Below, in pieces: positions 24,676 through 33,380 of a DNA stretch of 64,000 bases. The notes under the pieces were generated by a model. That model did no database searches and was not told where the DNA came from. It saw only the letters and a program-made list of their open reading frames with translations. The position numbers were made by a program, and so were the translations under genes. The stretch's first letter is position 1; each line of letters starts with the position of its first letter. Origin of the DNA: Pseudomonas fluorescens (GTDB taxonomy: Bacteria > Pseudomonadota > Gammaproteobacteria > Pseudomonadales > Pseudomonadaceae); the NCBI RefSeq assembly GCF_005938625.1, contig NZ_VCNJ01000034.1, forward strand, positions 1 to 64,000. Direction: 5' to 3'.

Positions 24676-25122
24676 ATGAACAGGCAAGAGGGTTTTACGC
24701 TGATCGAGTTGATGGTGGTGCTGGTGATCATCGGCATCGCCAGTGCGGCGATCAGCTTGAGTATCAAGCCCGATCCGTTGCAGTTGCTGCGCAAGGATGC
24801 CGAGCGTGTGGCGCAGTTGCTGCAGGTGGCGCAGGCGGAGGCGCGGGCGGATGGCCGGCCGATTGTGTGGCTGAGCAATGCCAAGGGGTTTCGGTTTAGT
24901 CGGCGCAGTGACAGTGGCAAGGGGTTTGATCATTTCGCGCAGGATCCGCAGTTGCGGCCGCGTGCCTGGCAGAGTCCGAAGATGGAGGTGCGGGTGGAGC
25001 CGAAACAGAGGGTTGTGCTGAACGCTGAGTGGATCAATCCGCCGCTGCAATTGACGTTGTCGGATGGCTTGAATCGCTTGAGTGTGCTGCGTGATGGCAG
25101 TGGAAGGATCAGCCTGCAATGA
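24676..25122 (+). CDS. gspH: Type II secretion minor pseudopilin GspH (HxcU-like)
   Basis: Minor pseudopilin of the pseudopilus. It has 148 residues, with leader MNRQEG and cleavage before FTLIELMVVLVIIGIASAAI, and Glu5. Typical GspH parts follow: RKDAERVAQLLQVAQAEARA, DGRPIVWLSNAKGF, and a C-terminal beta domain with LSDGLNRLSVLRDGSGRISL. AGGAG lies 9 bases before the ATG. It overlaps gspJ by 4 bases (ATGA). Confidence 0.93.
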   Translation: MNRQEGFTLIELMVVLVIIGIASAAISLSIKPDPLQLLRKDAERVAQLLQVAQAEARADGRPIVWLSNAKGFRFSRRSDSGKGFDHFAQDPQLRPRAWQSPKMEVRVEPKQRVVLNAEWINPPLQLTLSDGLNRLSVLRDGSGRISLQ

Positions 25123-25727
25123 AGCGCCAGCAAGGGTTTACGTTGATTGAGGTGATGGTCGCGATTTTGCTGATGGCGGTGGTGAGTCTGATTGCCTGGC
25201 GGGGGCTGGACAGTGTGACGCGGGCGGACAGTCATTTGCAGGCGAGCAGTGAGCAGAGTGACGGTTTGTTGCGGGCGCTGAATCAGTTGCAGCGGGATGT
25301 GGAGATGCGGGCGGGGGTTGAGTTGACTGAGCCGAAGAAGGTTGGGGTGGATGATGAACCGCCGAGCGCACCGCCCGCTCTGACTGTACGCAGTAGCGAC
25401 AGTAAGGGGTTTCGCCTGGACATTATTCGTACGGCGGCGGATCAGCCGGGAGCTTTGCAGCGGGTGCGCTGGTGGGTCAAGGGCGACACTTTGTATCGGG
25501 CGGTGGCTGAGGCGCGGAGTCGGTATCCGCTGCCGGCGCCTGGGAATGGGGTGGCTGTTTTGAGTGATGTCAGTGATGTGCAGGTGCGGGTTTGGGAGGT
25601 GGATAAGGGCTGGCGGCAGTTGAGCGGGAATCGGCGGGAGGATCCGTTGGGGTTGGAGATTCGGTTGAGTCGGGGGACGGCGCAGGGAGTGGAGAAGTAT
25701 CGGCAGGTGATTGGGCCGTTGGAGTGA
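25119..25727 (+). CDS. gspJ: Type II secretion minor pseudopilin GspJ (HxcW-like)
   Basis: Minor pseudopilin of the tip complex. It has 202 residues, with leader MKRQQG and cleavage before FTLIEVMVAILLMAVVSLIA. Family marks include WRGLDSVTRADSHLQASSEQ, LNQLQRDVEMR, and the beta-rich C-terminal domain (VRWWVKGDTLYRAVAEARSR, LGLEIRLSRGTAQGVEKYRQ). It is translationally coupled to gspH. Convergent with the vreR-like gene, from which it is separated by a REP palindrome. Confidence 0.93.
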   Translation: MKRQQGFTLIEVMVAILLMAVVSLIAWRGLDSVTRADSHLQASSEQSDGLLRALNQLQRDVEMRAGVELTEPKKVGVDDEPPSAPPALTVRSSDSKGFRLDIIRTAADQPGALQRVRWWVKGDTLYRAVAEARSRYPLPAPGNGVAVLSDVSDVQVRVWEVDKGWRQLSGNRREDPLGLEIRLSRGTAQGVEKYRQVIGPLE

Positions 25728-25754
25728 CATATATCCCTTCTGATCGGATATTCC

Positions 25755-25833
25755 TGTAGGAGCTGCCGAAGGCTGCGATCTTTTGACTTTGATTTTGAAG
25801 ATCAAAAGATCGCAGCCTTCGGCAGCTCCTACA
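25755..25833. repeat. REP palindrome, TAGGAGCTGCCGAAGGCTGC type
   Basis: Two arms of 32 bases in perfect inverted orientation (25755-25786 and 25802-25833). Its position between convergent genes suggests it also ends transcription. The following bases to 26001 hold only short REP fragments. Confidence 0.9.
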
Positions 25834-26001
25834 TTTGGATTGGGGGTAGTCAGTTGGGGGGTGGTTGGCTGTGAGGGCGTCATCGAGAGCAGGCTCACTC
25901 CTACATTGGGATTGGGTGAGGTCAGTTGGGGATTGGTTGGCTGTGAGGCCGCCATCGCTGGCAGCTCCCACAGGGGGTGGTGGTGTGTTGGCGGGTGTGG
26001 G

Positions 26002-26940
26002 TTAGCTGAGGACGACGACGCCGCCGGGGAGTTCGGTGCATTTGATGCCGTAGGCGTCGCGGATCAGCAGTGCGACGCCGGCGAGTTGGTCGAGGCTGAA
26101 GCGGGCCTGGACGCGGCGTTGGCCGAGTTCGCGGTTGAGCAGCAGCAACATGCCGGGGCGGTAGCGGTTGATTTCGTCGATCATCTGGCTGAGGGTCGCG
26201 CCGTTGAAGACCAGCACTTGTTGGCGCCAGTTCATCACTGCGGCTGTGTCGACACTTTGTACGCTGCCGACTTGCCGCGCGTCGTAGGTCACTTGCTGGC
26301 CCGGTTCGAGGCGCAGGCTGCGGCCTTCCACGTCGACTTCAACGGCGCCGTCGAGGCAAGTTACGCAAACTTGTTGATCAGTATTACGCAGGTTGAAACG
26401 CCCCTGACTGGCGCGCAACCACCCTCCTCCAGCCTGCATCGCCAGCGGCAAGCGTGCGGTCTGCACTTCGACTTCGCCGCTGACCAGTTCAAAGCCCTGC
26501 ACGCCGTTATCGATGGAGCGCTGATTGATCCGCGTCTGGGTGTTCAGCTCCAGGCTCACGCCTTGCGCCGGTTCGAAGCGGCGCTGCTGGCCGACTTCGG
26601 TGATGTAGTCGGCGCCGAGCCCTTCGAAGCCGCCGGGAATCGTCCCGCGCACCAGCAAAAACGCCGCCGACGCAGCAATCGCACCACCGAGAAAAGCACG
26701 TCGACCAAACCCGCGCGGCGCCTGCATTTGCTCCACGGCCGGTTGCAGTTGCTGCCACAACCGCTTGGCCTCTTCGAACGCGCGGGCATGCTCGGCACTC
26801 TGCGCGCACCATTCGCGCAGGGCGCGGGCGTCGGCCACAGTGGCGCGGCCGGAGGTCAGCAGGACCAGCCAGTCGCGGGCTTCGCTGTGCAGATGGTCGG
26901 CCGCCGATGGCTCGGCAGGTGTCAGTCGAAAGATGTTCAA
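26002..26940 (-). CDS. vreR: FecR-family anti-sigma factor (VreR-like)
   Basis: Inner-membrane anti-sigma factor of a cell-surface signalling system. It has 312 residues: an N-terminal cytoplasmic sigma-binding domain (RDWLVLLTSGRATVADARAL, REWCAQSAEHARAFEEAKRL), a twin-arginine-like motif RRAFLGG (80-86) leading into the membrane segment at about 83-98, a periplasmic FecR domain (YITEVGQQRRFEPAQGVSLE onward), and a C-terminal STN-like part (LSQMIDEINRYRPGMLLLLN). Tat insertion is known for FecR proteins. It starts at a TTG at 26940, 31 bases after the sigma gene. Gene order next to gspJ matches vreR-hxcW of P. aeruginosa. Confidence 0.85.
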   Translation of the reverse strand: MNIFRLTPAEPSAADHLHSEARDWLVLLTSGRATVADARALREWCAQSAEHARAFEEAKRLWQQLQPAVEQMQAPRGFGRRAFLGGAIAASAAFLLVRGTIPGGFEGLGADYITEVGQQRRFEPAQGVSLELNTQTRINQRSIDNGVQGFELVSGEVEVQTARLPLAMQAGGGWLRASQGRFNLRNTDQQVCVTCLDGAVEVDVEGRSLRLEPGQQVTYDARQVGSVQSVDTAAVMNWRQQVLVFNGATLSQMIDEINRYRPGMLLLLNRELGQRRVQARFSLDQLAGVALLIRDAYGIKCTELPGGVVVLS

Positions 26941-26971
26941 ACGCGCAGATTCTCAACGAATTGATCGGGCA

Positions 26972-27523
26972 CTATTCAGAAGACGGTTTTCCGGCCCCGC
27001 GACCGAACCGCTGAAACACTTTTCTTTCCAGTTTCGCGGCGCAGAAGCCCAATGCAGCTTTGATTTCCTTCTCGACCATGCGCGTGGAAATGCCGAAGCG
27101 CTGAGAAATTTCCAGGTGCGGCGCCTCTTCCAGACGCGCCGCGATGAAGATCTTCCGACGCCGTGCGGGCAGCTCGTACAACGCACTGAGCAGTGACTGG
27201 ACTTCCTTTTGCCCGCCCACTACTCGCGCCGGGTCGAGGGCTTCGTCGCCGATCTGCAGCAGTTCCTCGACTTCCTCGCCGGTGAGCAGGCGCGCATCGG
27301 CCTGGCGGCGGTCGGCGGCGATGTTCAGGGCCATGCGATAGAGGTAAGCGTTGGGCCGCAGAACGTTCGGCGGCGTCTCCATGCGGTCGACGCGCAGGTA
27401 GGTTTCGTGCAGCACGTCGTTGGCCAGATCTTCCGAACCGAGACGCCTGCGCAGGCGCACCCGAAAGTCCTCGTAGGACGTCAGGAACAGTTGGACCATC
27501 GAACCTTGTCCGGTGTCTTTCAT
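26972..27523 (-). CDS. vreI: ECF sigma factor (VreI-like)
   Basis: Extracytoplasmic-function sigma-70 factor of 183 residues. Region 2 is LTSYEDFRVRLRRRLGSEDL with NDVLHETYLRVDR, and region 4 is LYELPARRRKIFIAARLEEA with HLEISQRFGISTRMVEKEIK. Its build is that of the iron-starvation (FecI-like) group, known to be controlled by FecR partners. The ATG at 27523 follows GGAAGGAG and overlaps the stop of the receptor-like gene (ATGA); the longer upstream frame overlaps that gene and is not used. In P. aeruginosa VreI activates the hxc genes under phosphate limitation. Confidence 0.9.
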   Translation of the reverse strand: MKDTGQGSMVQLFLTSYEDFRVRLRRRLGSEDLANDVLHETYLRVDRMETPPNVLRPNAYLYRMALNIAADRRQADARLLTGEEVEELLQIGDEALDPARVVGGQKEVQSLLSALYELPARRRKIFIAARLEEAPHLEISQRFGISTRMVEKEIKAALGFCAAKLERKVFQRFGRGAGKPSSE

Positions 27524-28269
27524 CCCCCGGAAACTCCTTCCCATTTGGTGCATTCCATGCGTTTCCCTGACGACTCCGGTAACAACAGCAACGTGACCGG
27601 CTGACGCAAGGCGCTGGGCGTCGGCCGGTCGATTTTGAGGTTGCGAAAACTTTCCACCAGCGCGTTGTCGCGCCGTACATCGCCGGTCGAAGTGACCAAC
27701 CGGTTGTGCTGCACCAAACCATCGCGGCCGACCCAGACCTGCAACACCGCGCGATAACTGCCCGGCCGGGTCAGCGGCGAGCGGCACAGATTGCGCTCGA
27801 TCGCCGCTTGCACCGCCGTGGCGTAACTGCGGTTGACCGCGACGCTTTCCGGCGTCTGTTTTTGTGCCGGCGCCGGTACGTCTTCGACCTGCGCCACTTG
27901 CAACGTAAACGCGTCGTCGCGGGCATAACGCGCCATCAAACCACTGCCGCCGAGCAATCGACGCAGGGCATCGGCGGCGGTGAATTCACCGTCCACCGCC
28001 AGCGAGCGACGACCGCGACTCAACTGGCTGTCGACCAGCACCGCAACGCCTGTGGCGTGGCTGTACTGATCCAGCGCTTGCGCCAGATCCTGTGCCGGAA
28101 TATGCAGCGTCATGCGCAAGTCCGCCGGCACCGCATCGGCCATGGCATGGCCCGCCGCACAGCCAAGCAGCCACCCCAGACACATCCGGCGCACAAGCCT
28201 TGTTGAACGCTGAAAACCGTCCGTGGAATTGCCTCGCTGCACGGCTGACGAATCCTTGGAAATCGTCAT
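27520..28269 (-). CDS. vreA: VreA-like receptor protein: STN domain with TonB-like C-terminus, no beta-barrel
   Basis: A 249-residue exported protein. A signal sequence covers about 29-45 (MCLGWLLGCAAGHAMADA). The STN (secretin/TonB short N-terminal) domain follows (MTLHIPAQDLAQALDQYSHA, TGVAVLVDSQLSRGRRSLAV, AADALRRLLGGSGL). The C-terminal 80 residues (AIERNLCRSPLTRPGSYRAV, VWVGRDGLVQHNRLVTSTGD) resemble a TonB C-terminal domain. No TonB-dependent receptor barrel is present, so it cannot transport a siderophore; this architecture is that known for VreA. A start nearer the signal peptide (28185) is possible. First gene of the vreA-I-R operon. Confidence 0.85.
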   Translation of the reverse strand: MTISKDSSAVQRGNSTDGFQRSTRLVRRMCLGWLLGCAAGHAMADAVPADLRMTLHIPAQDLAQALDQYSHATGVAVLVDSQLSRGRRSLAVDGEFTAADALRRLLGGSGLMARYARDDAFTLQVAQVEDVPAPAQKQTPESVAVNRSYATAVQAAIERNLCRSPLTRPGSYRAVLQVWVGRDGLVQHNRLVTSTGDVRRDNALVESFRNLKIDRPTPSALRQPVTLLLLPESSGKRMECTKWEGVSGG

Positions 28270-28392
28270 CCTGAGGGCTGTTTATGAATCTGGTGTGACG
28301 GGCGGTGCAAAAAAACCATCACGGGAATTGCGCACGGCTTGCACTAGACTCACGCCATAGCGCGGCCCCGTCGGGCCGGCCAGGAGGCGAGC

Positions 28393-28707
28393 ATGAACAC
28401 ACTGTGGCGATTGAGCCTTGGCGGGCTGTTGTTGATAGCGCTGTCGAGCGCTTATGCCGAGCAGCCGTTGGGCTGTGTCGAGGTGACGGTCGGCGGCTAC
28501 AAGGCGCCGAATTACGACTGTTTGAGCCAGCAGATGGGCAACAACCCGGAAGGCGCTGCGGCGGCGGAGAAGAATCAAGAGGCGCTGAATGTGCCGGTGA
28601 ACAAACGGCCGCCGAATCAGGTTGGACTGGCGACACCTGCCGCCACCAGTACGCGGATGGGCAATACCTTTGGCACGTCGGTGAAACCGCAACGCCCCCC
28701 GCAATGA
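28393..28707 (+). CDS. Small secreted hypothetical protein
   Basis: A 104-residue protein with a Sec signal peptide (MNTLWRLSLGGLLLIALSSA, cleavage expected after AYA). The mature part has two Cys (GCVEVTVGGYKAPNYDC) and a Pro/Asn/Thr-rich disordered tail. AGGAGG lies 6 bases before the ATG. It is divergent from vreA across 123 bases and could share its control. No function is known to me. Confidence 0.75.
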   Translation: MNTLWRLSLGGLLLIALSSAYAEQPLGCVEVTVGGYKAPNYDCLSQQMGNNPEGAAAAEKNQEALNVPVNKRPPNQVGLATPAATSTRMGNTFGTSVKPQRPPQ

Positions 28708-28710
28708 TTT

Positions 28711-29223
28711 TGATCGTTCCCACGCTCCGCGTGGGAATGCAGCCCGGGACGCTCCGCGTCCCATCCAGAGCCGAACGCAGAGCGTCCGTTGAGGCATTCC
28801 CACGCAGAGCGTGGGAACGATCATGGGGGGCTCAGTCGCTGACCGCTCGTTCCCGTGCTCCGCGTGGGAATGCAGCCCGGGACGCTCCGCGTCCCACCCG
28901 AAGCCGAACGCAGAGCGTCCGTTGAGGCATTCCCACGCAGAGCGTGGGAACGATCATGGGGGGCTCAGTCGCTGACCGATCGTTCCTACGCTCCGCGTGG
29001 GAATGCAGCCCGGGACGCTCTGCGTCCCACCCGAAGCCGAACGCGGAGCGTCCGTTGAGGCATTCCCACGCAGAGCGTGGGAACGATCCTGTGGTGTTCA
29101 GTCGCTTACCGATCGTTCCTACGCTCCGCGTGGGAATGCAGCCCGGGACGCTCTGCGTCCCATCCAGAGCCGAACGCGAAGCGTCCGTTGAGGCATTCCC
29201 ACGCAGAGCGTGGGAACGATCAG
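28711..29223. repeat. Tandem array of four 133-bp palindromic units
   Basis: The sequence GTGGGAATGCAGCCCGGGAC recurs at 28731, 28864, 28997 and 29130, an exact 133-base period. Each unit holds an inner hairpin (GGGACGCTCCGCGTCCC type) and outer arms CGTTCCCACGCTCCGCGTGG / CCACGCAGAGCGTGGGAACG. Frames inside the units are artefacts. Differences between units are scattered single bases. Confidence 0.9.
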
Positions 29224-29230
29224 GGCGGGC

Positions 29231-29671
29231 TCAATCGCTTGGGGTTTGGCGGAAGCTGACGGCGAGTCGATTCCAGCTGTTGATGGTGGTGACGGCCATG
29301 GTCAGGTCGACCAGTTCCCCTTCGCTGAATTGCTCGCGCGCCTGCTGATACACCTCATCAGGTACGCGGCTGTCCGCCAACAACGTCACCGCCTCCGCCC
29401 AGGCCAACGCCGCACGCTCGCGCGGGTTGAAGAAGTTGCTGTCGCGCCACACCGCGATCGCATACAGGCGCCGATCACTCTCCCCGGCCCGCCGCGCGTC
29501 CACCGAATGCATGTCGGTGCAGAACGCGCAGCCGTTGAGTTGCGAGGCGCGGATCCTGATCAGTTGCAGCAGCGGCTGCTCGATACTGAGGTTGGCGGTC
29601 AGCGCCTCCATGGCAATCATCGCTTTCATCGCCTTGGGCGAAGCGTTGTAGTAATCCAGGCGCGGGGACAT
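29231..29671 (-). CDS. Carboxymuconolactone decarboxylase / AhpD-like protein
   Basis: A 146-residue CMD-family protein of the alkylhydroperoxidase AhpD-like type. The motif NGCAFCTDMH gives Cys48, Cys51 and His55, the proton relay and redox pair of the family, preceded by LIRIRASQLNG and followed by WRDSNFFNPRERAALAWAEA. The function is probably peroxide or organic-hydroperoxide detoxification, but many members are uncharacterised. It is divergent from the MocR-like regulator, with a REP pair between them; MocR-type regulators often control the adjacent gene. Confidence 0.88.
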   Translation of the reverse strand: MSPRLDYYNASPKAMKAMIAMEALTANLSIEQPLLQLIRIRASQLNGCAFCTDMHSVDARRAGESDRRLYAIAVWRDSNFFNPRERAALAWAEAVTLLADSRVPDEVYQQAREQFSEGELVDLTMAVTTINSWNRLAVSFRQTPSD

Positions 29672-29787
29672 GGTCAGGTCTCGGTAGACGGAATAATGAG
29701 TTCACCGTAAACGCCGACAGCGATGCATTACAGCCCCAATTGCACGAAAAGTCGCTACACCAATCACCATGAGCCGAGCACAAATCC

Positions 29788-29884
29788 CTGTAGGAGTGAG
29801 CCTGCTCGCGATAGCGGTGTGTCAGGCAATATTGATGTCGGATGTGCCACCGTGATCGCGAGCAGGCTCACTCCTACAGGGATC
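29788..29884. repeat. REP pair, inverted
   Basis: CCCTGTAGGAGTGAGCCTGC at the left and GCAGGCTCACTCCTACAGGG at the right form an inverted pair around about 50 bases. It lies between the CMD gene and the MocR-like gene; nothing else is seen in 29672-29982. Confidence 0.85.
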
Positions 29885-29982
29885 TAGGCCAATTTCGGGT
29901 TTTTCGGGTAGGCAACTATTGCCAATCAAACAACAGCGGTAATCTGGCGGGCACGCCTAATAGCCCCAGGAGCCTCGTCGGT

Positions 29983-31416
29983 ATGGAACTTCACGTCGTG
30001 ATCAACGGCCGCAAGGATCTTGCCGGTCAGTTGTATCAGCAGTTGCGCGGCGCCATCGAATCCGGGCGTCTGGCCGCTGGCACGCAATTGCCGCCCAGTC
30101 GCCTCCTCGCCGAGCAACTGGGCATCTCGCGCAAGACCATTTCCGACACCTACGCGCAGCTGACCTACGAAAACTTCCTCACCGGGGTGATCGGCAAAGG
30201 CACCTACGTCAACGCCCGTCCGGCGCAGATCCAGCGCAAGCAAAGCCACACTGAACTGGCCGGCGCTGAGGTGATCGAGAGCTGGCGCAATCTGCCGGTG
30301 TTTCTGCGCCATCCGACACTGGAAGGCTCGCTGCGCTACGACTTCATTGGTGGCGCGACGAGCAAGGGCCAGTTTCCGCAGGATGACTGGCGCCGCTGCG
30401 TCGCCCATGCGATGCGCCAAATGGGCCAGTCCAAGGGTTTCTACAGTGTCGCCGAAGGCCTGCCGGCGCTGCGCAATGCGATTGCTCGGCACATCGCGTT
30501 TTCCAGGGGGATCAACTGTCAGGACGAAGACATCGTCGTGTGCAACGGCGCGCAACAGGCGCTGGATCTGATCACCCGCGTGCTGATCCGCCCCGGCAGT
30601 CTGGTGGCAATGGAAGATCCCGGTTATCCGCCGGCACGCCTGCTGTTCGGCACCCACGGCGCCGAGGTGGTCGGGATTCCGGTGGATGCCGAGGGCATTC
30701 AGGTTGAACAGATTCCCGATGGCACGCGCCTTATCTATGTCACGCCTTCGCACCAGTTTCCGCTGGGCATGCCGATGAGTCAGGCGCGCCGTGAAGCCTT
30801 GCTGGCCCGCGCTCATGAGTTGGGGGCGATCATCATCGAGGACGACTATGACAGCGAGTTTCGCTACGAAGGCCGGCCGACCGATTCGCTGTTCAATCTC
30901 GACCAGCGCGGCATCGTCGCTTACGTCGGTACGTTCTCGAAAACCTTGTTACCCGAGCTGCGTCTGGGTTACGGGATCCTGCCGCCGGCGATCATCGAAG
31001 CAGTAATCCGCGCCAAGCAGCTCACCGACCTGCACGCCTCGACCTTGCCGCAATGGGCGTTGGCCAAGTTCATCGCCGAGGGCTGCCTGCTCAAACATAT
31101 CCGCCGCTGTCATGCGATTTATGCGCAGCGCCGCGAGCGGATTCTGGCGCGCATGGCCACCGATCTGGCGCCATGGCTGGAAGCCGTGCCAGCCAGCGCC
31201 GGGTTTCACATGGCGGTGTTCTGCAAGGTGCCCATCGATTTGCCGCTGGTGATCGAACTGGCGAAAAAAGTCGAAGTCGGGTTGTACTCGATCAACGGCT
31301 TCTATTATCAGCAACCGGCGAAAAACGGCTTGTACTTCGGCTTCGGCGCCATCGAAACCCTGGACATCGACATCGCGCTGGATCGTCTGCGCGACATTCT
31401 GCAACAAGTTGCCTGA
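29983..31416 (+). CDS. MocR-like PLP-dependent transcriptional regulator
   Basis: A 477-residue regulator with a GntR-type winged helix at the N-terminus (LAGQLYQQLRGAIESGRLAA, LPPSRLLAEQLGISRKTISD) joined to a fold-type I aminotransferase-like domain from about 110. PLP-site marks include DPGYPPAR, IIEDDYDSEFRYEGRP, and the Lys in GTFSKTLLPELRLGYG. The ATG at 29983 has AGGAG about 10 bases upstream. The PLP-bound effector is unknown. Likely targets are itself and the divergent CMD gene. Confidence 0.93.
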   Translation: MELHVVINGRKDLAGQLYQQLRGAIESGRLAAGTQLPPSRLLAEQLGISRKTISDTYAQLTYENFLTGVIGKGTYVNARPAQIQRKQSHTELAGAEVIESWRNLPVFLRHPTLEGSLRYDFIGGATSKGQFPQDDWRRCVAHAMRQMGQSKGFYSVAEGLPALRNAIARHIAFSRGINCQDEDIVVCNGAQQALDLITRVLIRPGSLVAMEDPGYPPARLLFGTHGAEVVGIPVDAEGIQVEQIPDGTRLIYVTPSHQFPLGMPMSQARREALLARAHELGAIIIEDDYDSEFRYEGRPTDSLFNLDQRGIVAYVGTFSKTLLPELRLGYGILPPAIIEAVIRAKQLTDLHASTLPQWALAKFIAEGCLLKHIRRCHAIYAQRRERILARMATDLAPWLEAVPASAGFHMAVFCKVPIDLPLVIELAKKVEVGLYSINGFYYQQPAKNGLYFGFGAIETLDIDIALDRLRDILQQVA

Positions 31417-31539
31417 ATGATTGGTCTGGGCGATTAACCGCCGATTGGTCATTGGTGTTCAGGGGGGGCAGGCCTATCCTGCACAGGCGTTATCCCTCAA
31501 TGAGCAGGATTCGTCCGGCCTGATTCAGGAGTGTGAGCA

Positions 31540-31833
31540 ATGTCCAACGAAGTGATCAATACAGTCCAGGTGCAGGCTGCGGCCGGCCGCTCGGATGAGC
31601 TGGGCAGACAACTGCAGAAGATCGTCGAAACCCTACGCGAAACGCCGGGCTGCGATTCCTACCTGGTCGACCGCTGCCCCGAGGACAGCCACCGCTGGAC
31701 GGTCAGTGCCCGCTGGCAATCGGAAGCGGCGATGCAGGCGCATTTCAACCGGCCCGAGGCGCAGGGGTTTATTGATCTGATCGATAGTCGGCTGGCCAAT
31801 AGTGTGGATTTCAACAGCTTTCCTATTGTTTAA
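31540..31833 (+). CDS. Antibiotic biosynthesis monooxygenase (ABM) domain protein
   Basis: A 97-residue single-domain ABM protein (dimeric alpha/beta barrel fold). Typical pieces are TVQVQAAAGRSDELGRQL, the ETPGCDSYLVDRCPED strand pair, and WQSEAAMQAHFNRPEAQGFI. Proteins of this class include quinol monooxygenases and heme-degrading enzymes; no heme-binding residues are evident and the substrate is unknown. A GAGTGTGAG-like site precedes the ATG. It is downstream of the MocR gene, on the same strand. Confidence 0.88.
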   Translation: MSNEVINTVQVQAAAGRSDELGRQLQKIVETLRETPGCDSYLVDRCPEDSHRWTVSARWQSEAAMQAHFNRPEAQGFIDLIDSRLANSVDFNSFPIV

Positions 31834-31840
31834 AAGCAAG

Positions 31841-31914
31841 ATCAAAAGATCGCAGCCTTCGGCAGCTCCTACAGAGATCGGTGTAGGAGCTGCCGAAGGC
31901 TGCGATCTTTTGAT
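31841..31914. repeat. REP palindrome, TAGGAGCTGCCGAAGGCTGC type
   Basis: Inverted arms ATCAAAAGATCGCAGCCTTC and its complement flank a short loop. It lies just after the ABM gene and may end its transcript. Confidence 0.9.
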
Positions 31915-32024
31915 TTTGGGAATACTTGAATTGGTCACCTGGTCTTCCCGAATATTGGCCGTTTGAATGCCCTGCCCTGCGGACTACTGTGATCAGCACC
32001 CCCAACCCTCACAGGTAACCCGCC

Positions 32025-32429
32025 ATGAAAGCCCTGCACATCTTCTCCGCCGCCCTCGCCTTGAGCCTCTGTACCTCGGCCGCTTTCGCCCACGACCCAT
32101 CGGAAAAAGTCACCGTCCTGCAAGACCAAATGCTGAAAAACGCCCCCGGCAAAAAAGCCATGATGATCGAAGTCGACTACAAACCCGGCCAGTCCTCCAT
32201 CGCCCACAAACACGACGGCACCGCTATGGCTTACGTACTCGAAGGCGAAGTGATTTCCCAAGTCAAAGGCGAACAGGCGATTACCTACAAGAAGGGTCAG
32301 TTCTGGTACGAGCCTGCCGGCTCCGAACATTTGGTCTCGAAAAACGCCAGCAAGACCAAACCGGCCAAGTTGCTGGTATTCATGGTGCTGTCCCCAGACG
32401 AACAAGTGCTGATCCCGCTGAAAAACTGA
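32025..32429 (+). CDS. Periplasmic cupin-domain protein
   Basis: A 134-residue protein with a Sec signal peptide (MKALHIFSAALALSLCTSAA, cleavage after AFA). The mature part is a single cupin: SSIAHKHDGTAMAYVLEGEV supplies the His/His/Glu-like metal-ligand region and FWYEPAGSEHLVSKNAS the second motif with the last His. The role is unknown; small exported cupins of this kind are common in Pseudomonas. A strong terminator follows. Confidence 0.87.
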   Translation: MKALHIFSAALALSLCTSAAFAHDPSEKVTVLQDQMLKNAPGKKAMMIEVDYKPGQSSIAHKHDGTAMAYVLEGEVISQVKGEQAITYKKGQFWYEPAGSEHLVSKNASKTKPAKLLVFMVLSPDEQVLIPLKN

Positions 32430-32452
32430 TGGATGTTTAATCAGCCATAAAT

Positions 32453-32486
32453 AAAAAGGCTCAAATCGCTGATTTGGGCCTTTTTA
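32453..32486 (+). terminator. Rho-independent terminator after cupin gene
   Basis: GGCTCAAATC (32458-32467) pairs with GATTTGGGCC (32471-32480) around a 3-base loop, flanked by AAAAA and TTTTTA. Confidence 0.9.
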
Positions 32487-32657
32487 TTTCCCGGCGCAAT
32501 TAACCGCTCAGGGTTACAGCAAATAAGACTATTCAATGCTAACTCAGACAGCAAATTGTCAGGTTACTTACCGCGCGGCGGGTTTAGTCTGAATTAACGG
32601 TCGCCAATAACGACCACTCAAACTTTCCGACTGATGTTGTTTCACGGGAGAAACACC

Positions 32658-33371
32658 ATGAAACTTGCGTTCACCAGTGTCTTGGCGATATCGGTTTTAG
32701 CGTTGTCCGCATGCTCAGTGCCCACTGCGCCAACAGCGGTTTCATCTCTGGACACCCTGCTCCCCCATCCCACCGGCCGCAGCAGCGCCACTCAGGTAAA
32801 AAGCGGCCCCGGCGTGTCGCTCGGCGTGGTCTACAGCCCAAGCACCCAGACCAACCGTGAATACCTGCGCGACTATCAGGCCAATGCCGGCACCGGTTTC
32901 GGCCAGAGCCTGCTGGTGCAGCCGATCCATGACGCCTACGTCGCCAGCTCGAAACCGGACATGGCGGTGGACTGGGTCAACGCCTCGCTGCAACGCCAGT
33001 TCGGCTCAGTGACGGTGTACCCGGACATGCAAAGCCTGCGTGCGGCCAGACCGGATGTGGTGGCGATCGTTGATACCCATAGCCAACTGATCACCTCACG
33101 TAGCTCGGATATCAAAGCGGATGTCAGTGCCGATTTTTACGATGCACGGTTGAACTATATCGGTACGGCGAAAGGTTCGGATGCACGGGAGTTGACGCCG
33201 GTGTGGGCGGACTTCAAGCGGTCGGAAGAGATTGTTGCCGATATTAATCAGCAACAGGATGTGCAAGTTCGGGCGTTGCAGAAGTTTGACCAATCGCTCA
33301 ACAATTTAGTGGCGCGACCTGCGGATAAAGTGTCGATGCTCGATAGTAAACCGTCATCTAAGTTGTATTGA
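32658..33371 (+). CDS. Hypothetical lipoprotein
   Basis: A 237-residue protein with a lipoprotein signal (MKLAFTSVLAISVLALSACS, Cys19). The mature part includes GPGVSLGVVYSPSTQTNREY, a helical VDWVNASLQRQFGSVTVYPD, and DVVAIVDTHSQLITSRSSDI with DVSADFYDARLNYIG, an alternating strand pattern suggesting a periplasmic domain. The ATG at 32658 has GGGAG 8 bases upstream; an in-frame codon at 32634 is not preferred. Function unknown. Its own terminator is the hairpin at 33486. Confidence 0.8.
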   Translation: MKLAFTSVLAISVLALSACSVPTAPTAVSSLDTLLPHPTGRSSATQVKSGPGVSLGVVYSPSTQTNREYLRDYQANAGTGFGQSLLVQPIHDAYVASSKPDMAVDWVNASLQRQFGSVTVYPDMQSLRAARPDVVAIVDTHSQLITSRSSDIKADVSADFYDARLNYIGTAKGSDARELTPVWADFKRSEEIVADINQQQDVQVRALQKFDQSLNNLVARPADKVSMLDSKPSSKLY

Positions 33372-33380
33372 TGTCAAGGG

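Noticed and set aside
28711..29223. Possible CRISPR array
   Set aside because: The repeats are 133-bp tandem palindromic units without unique spacers, and no cas gene is present.
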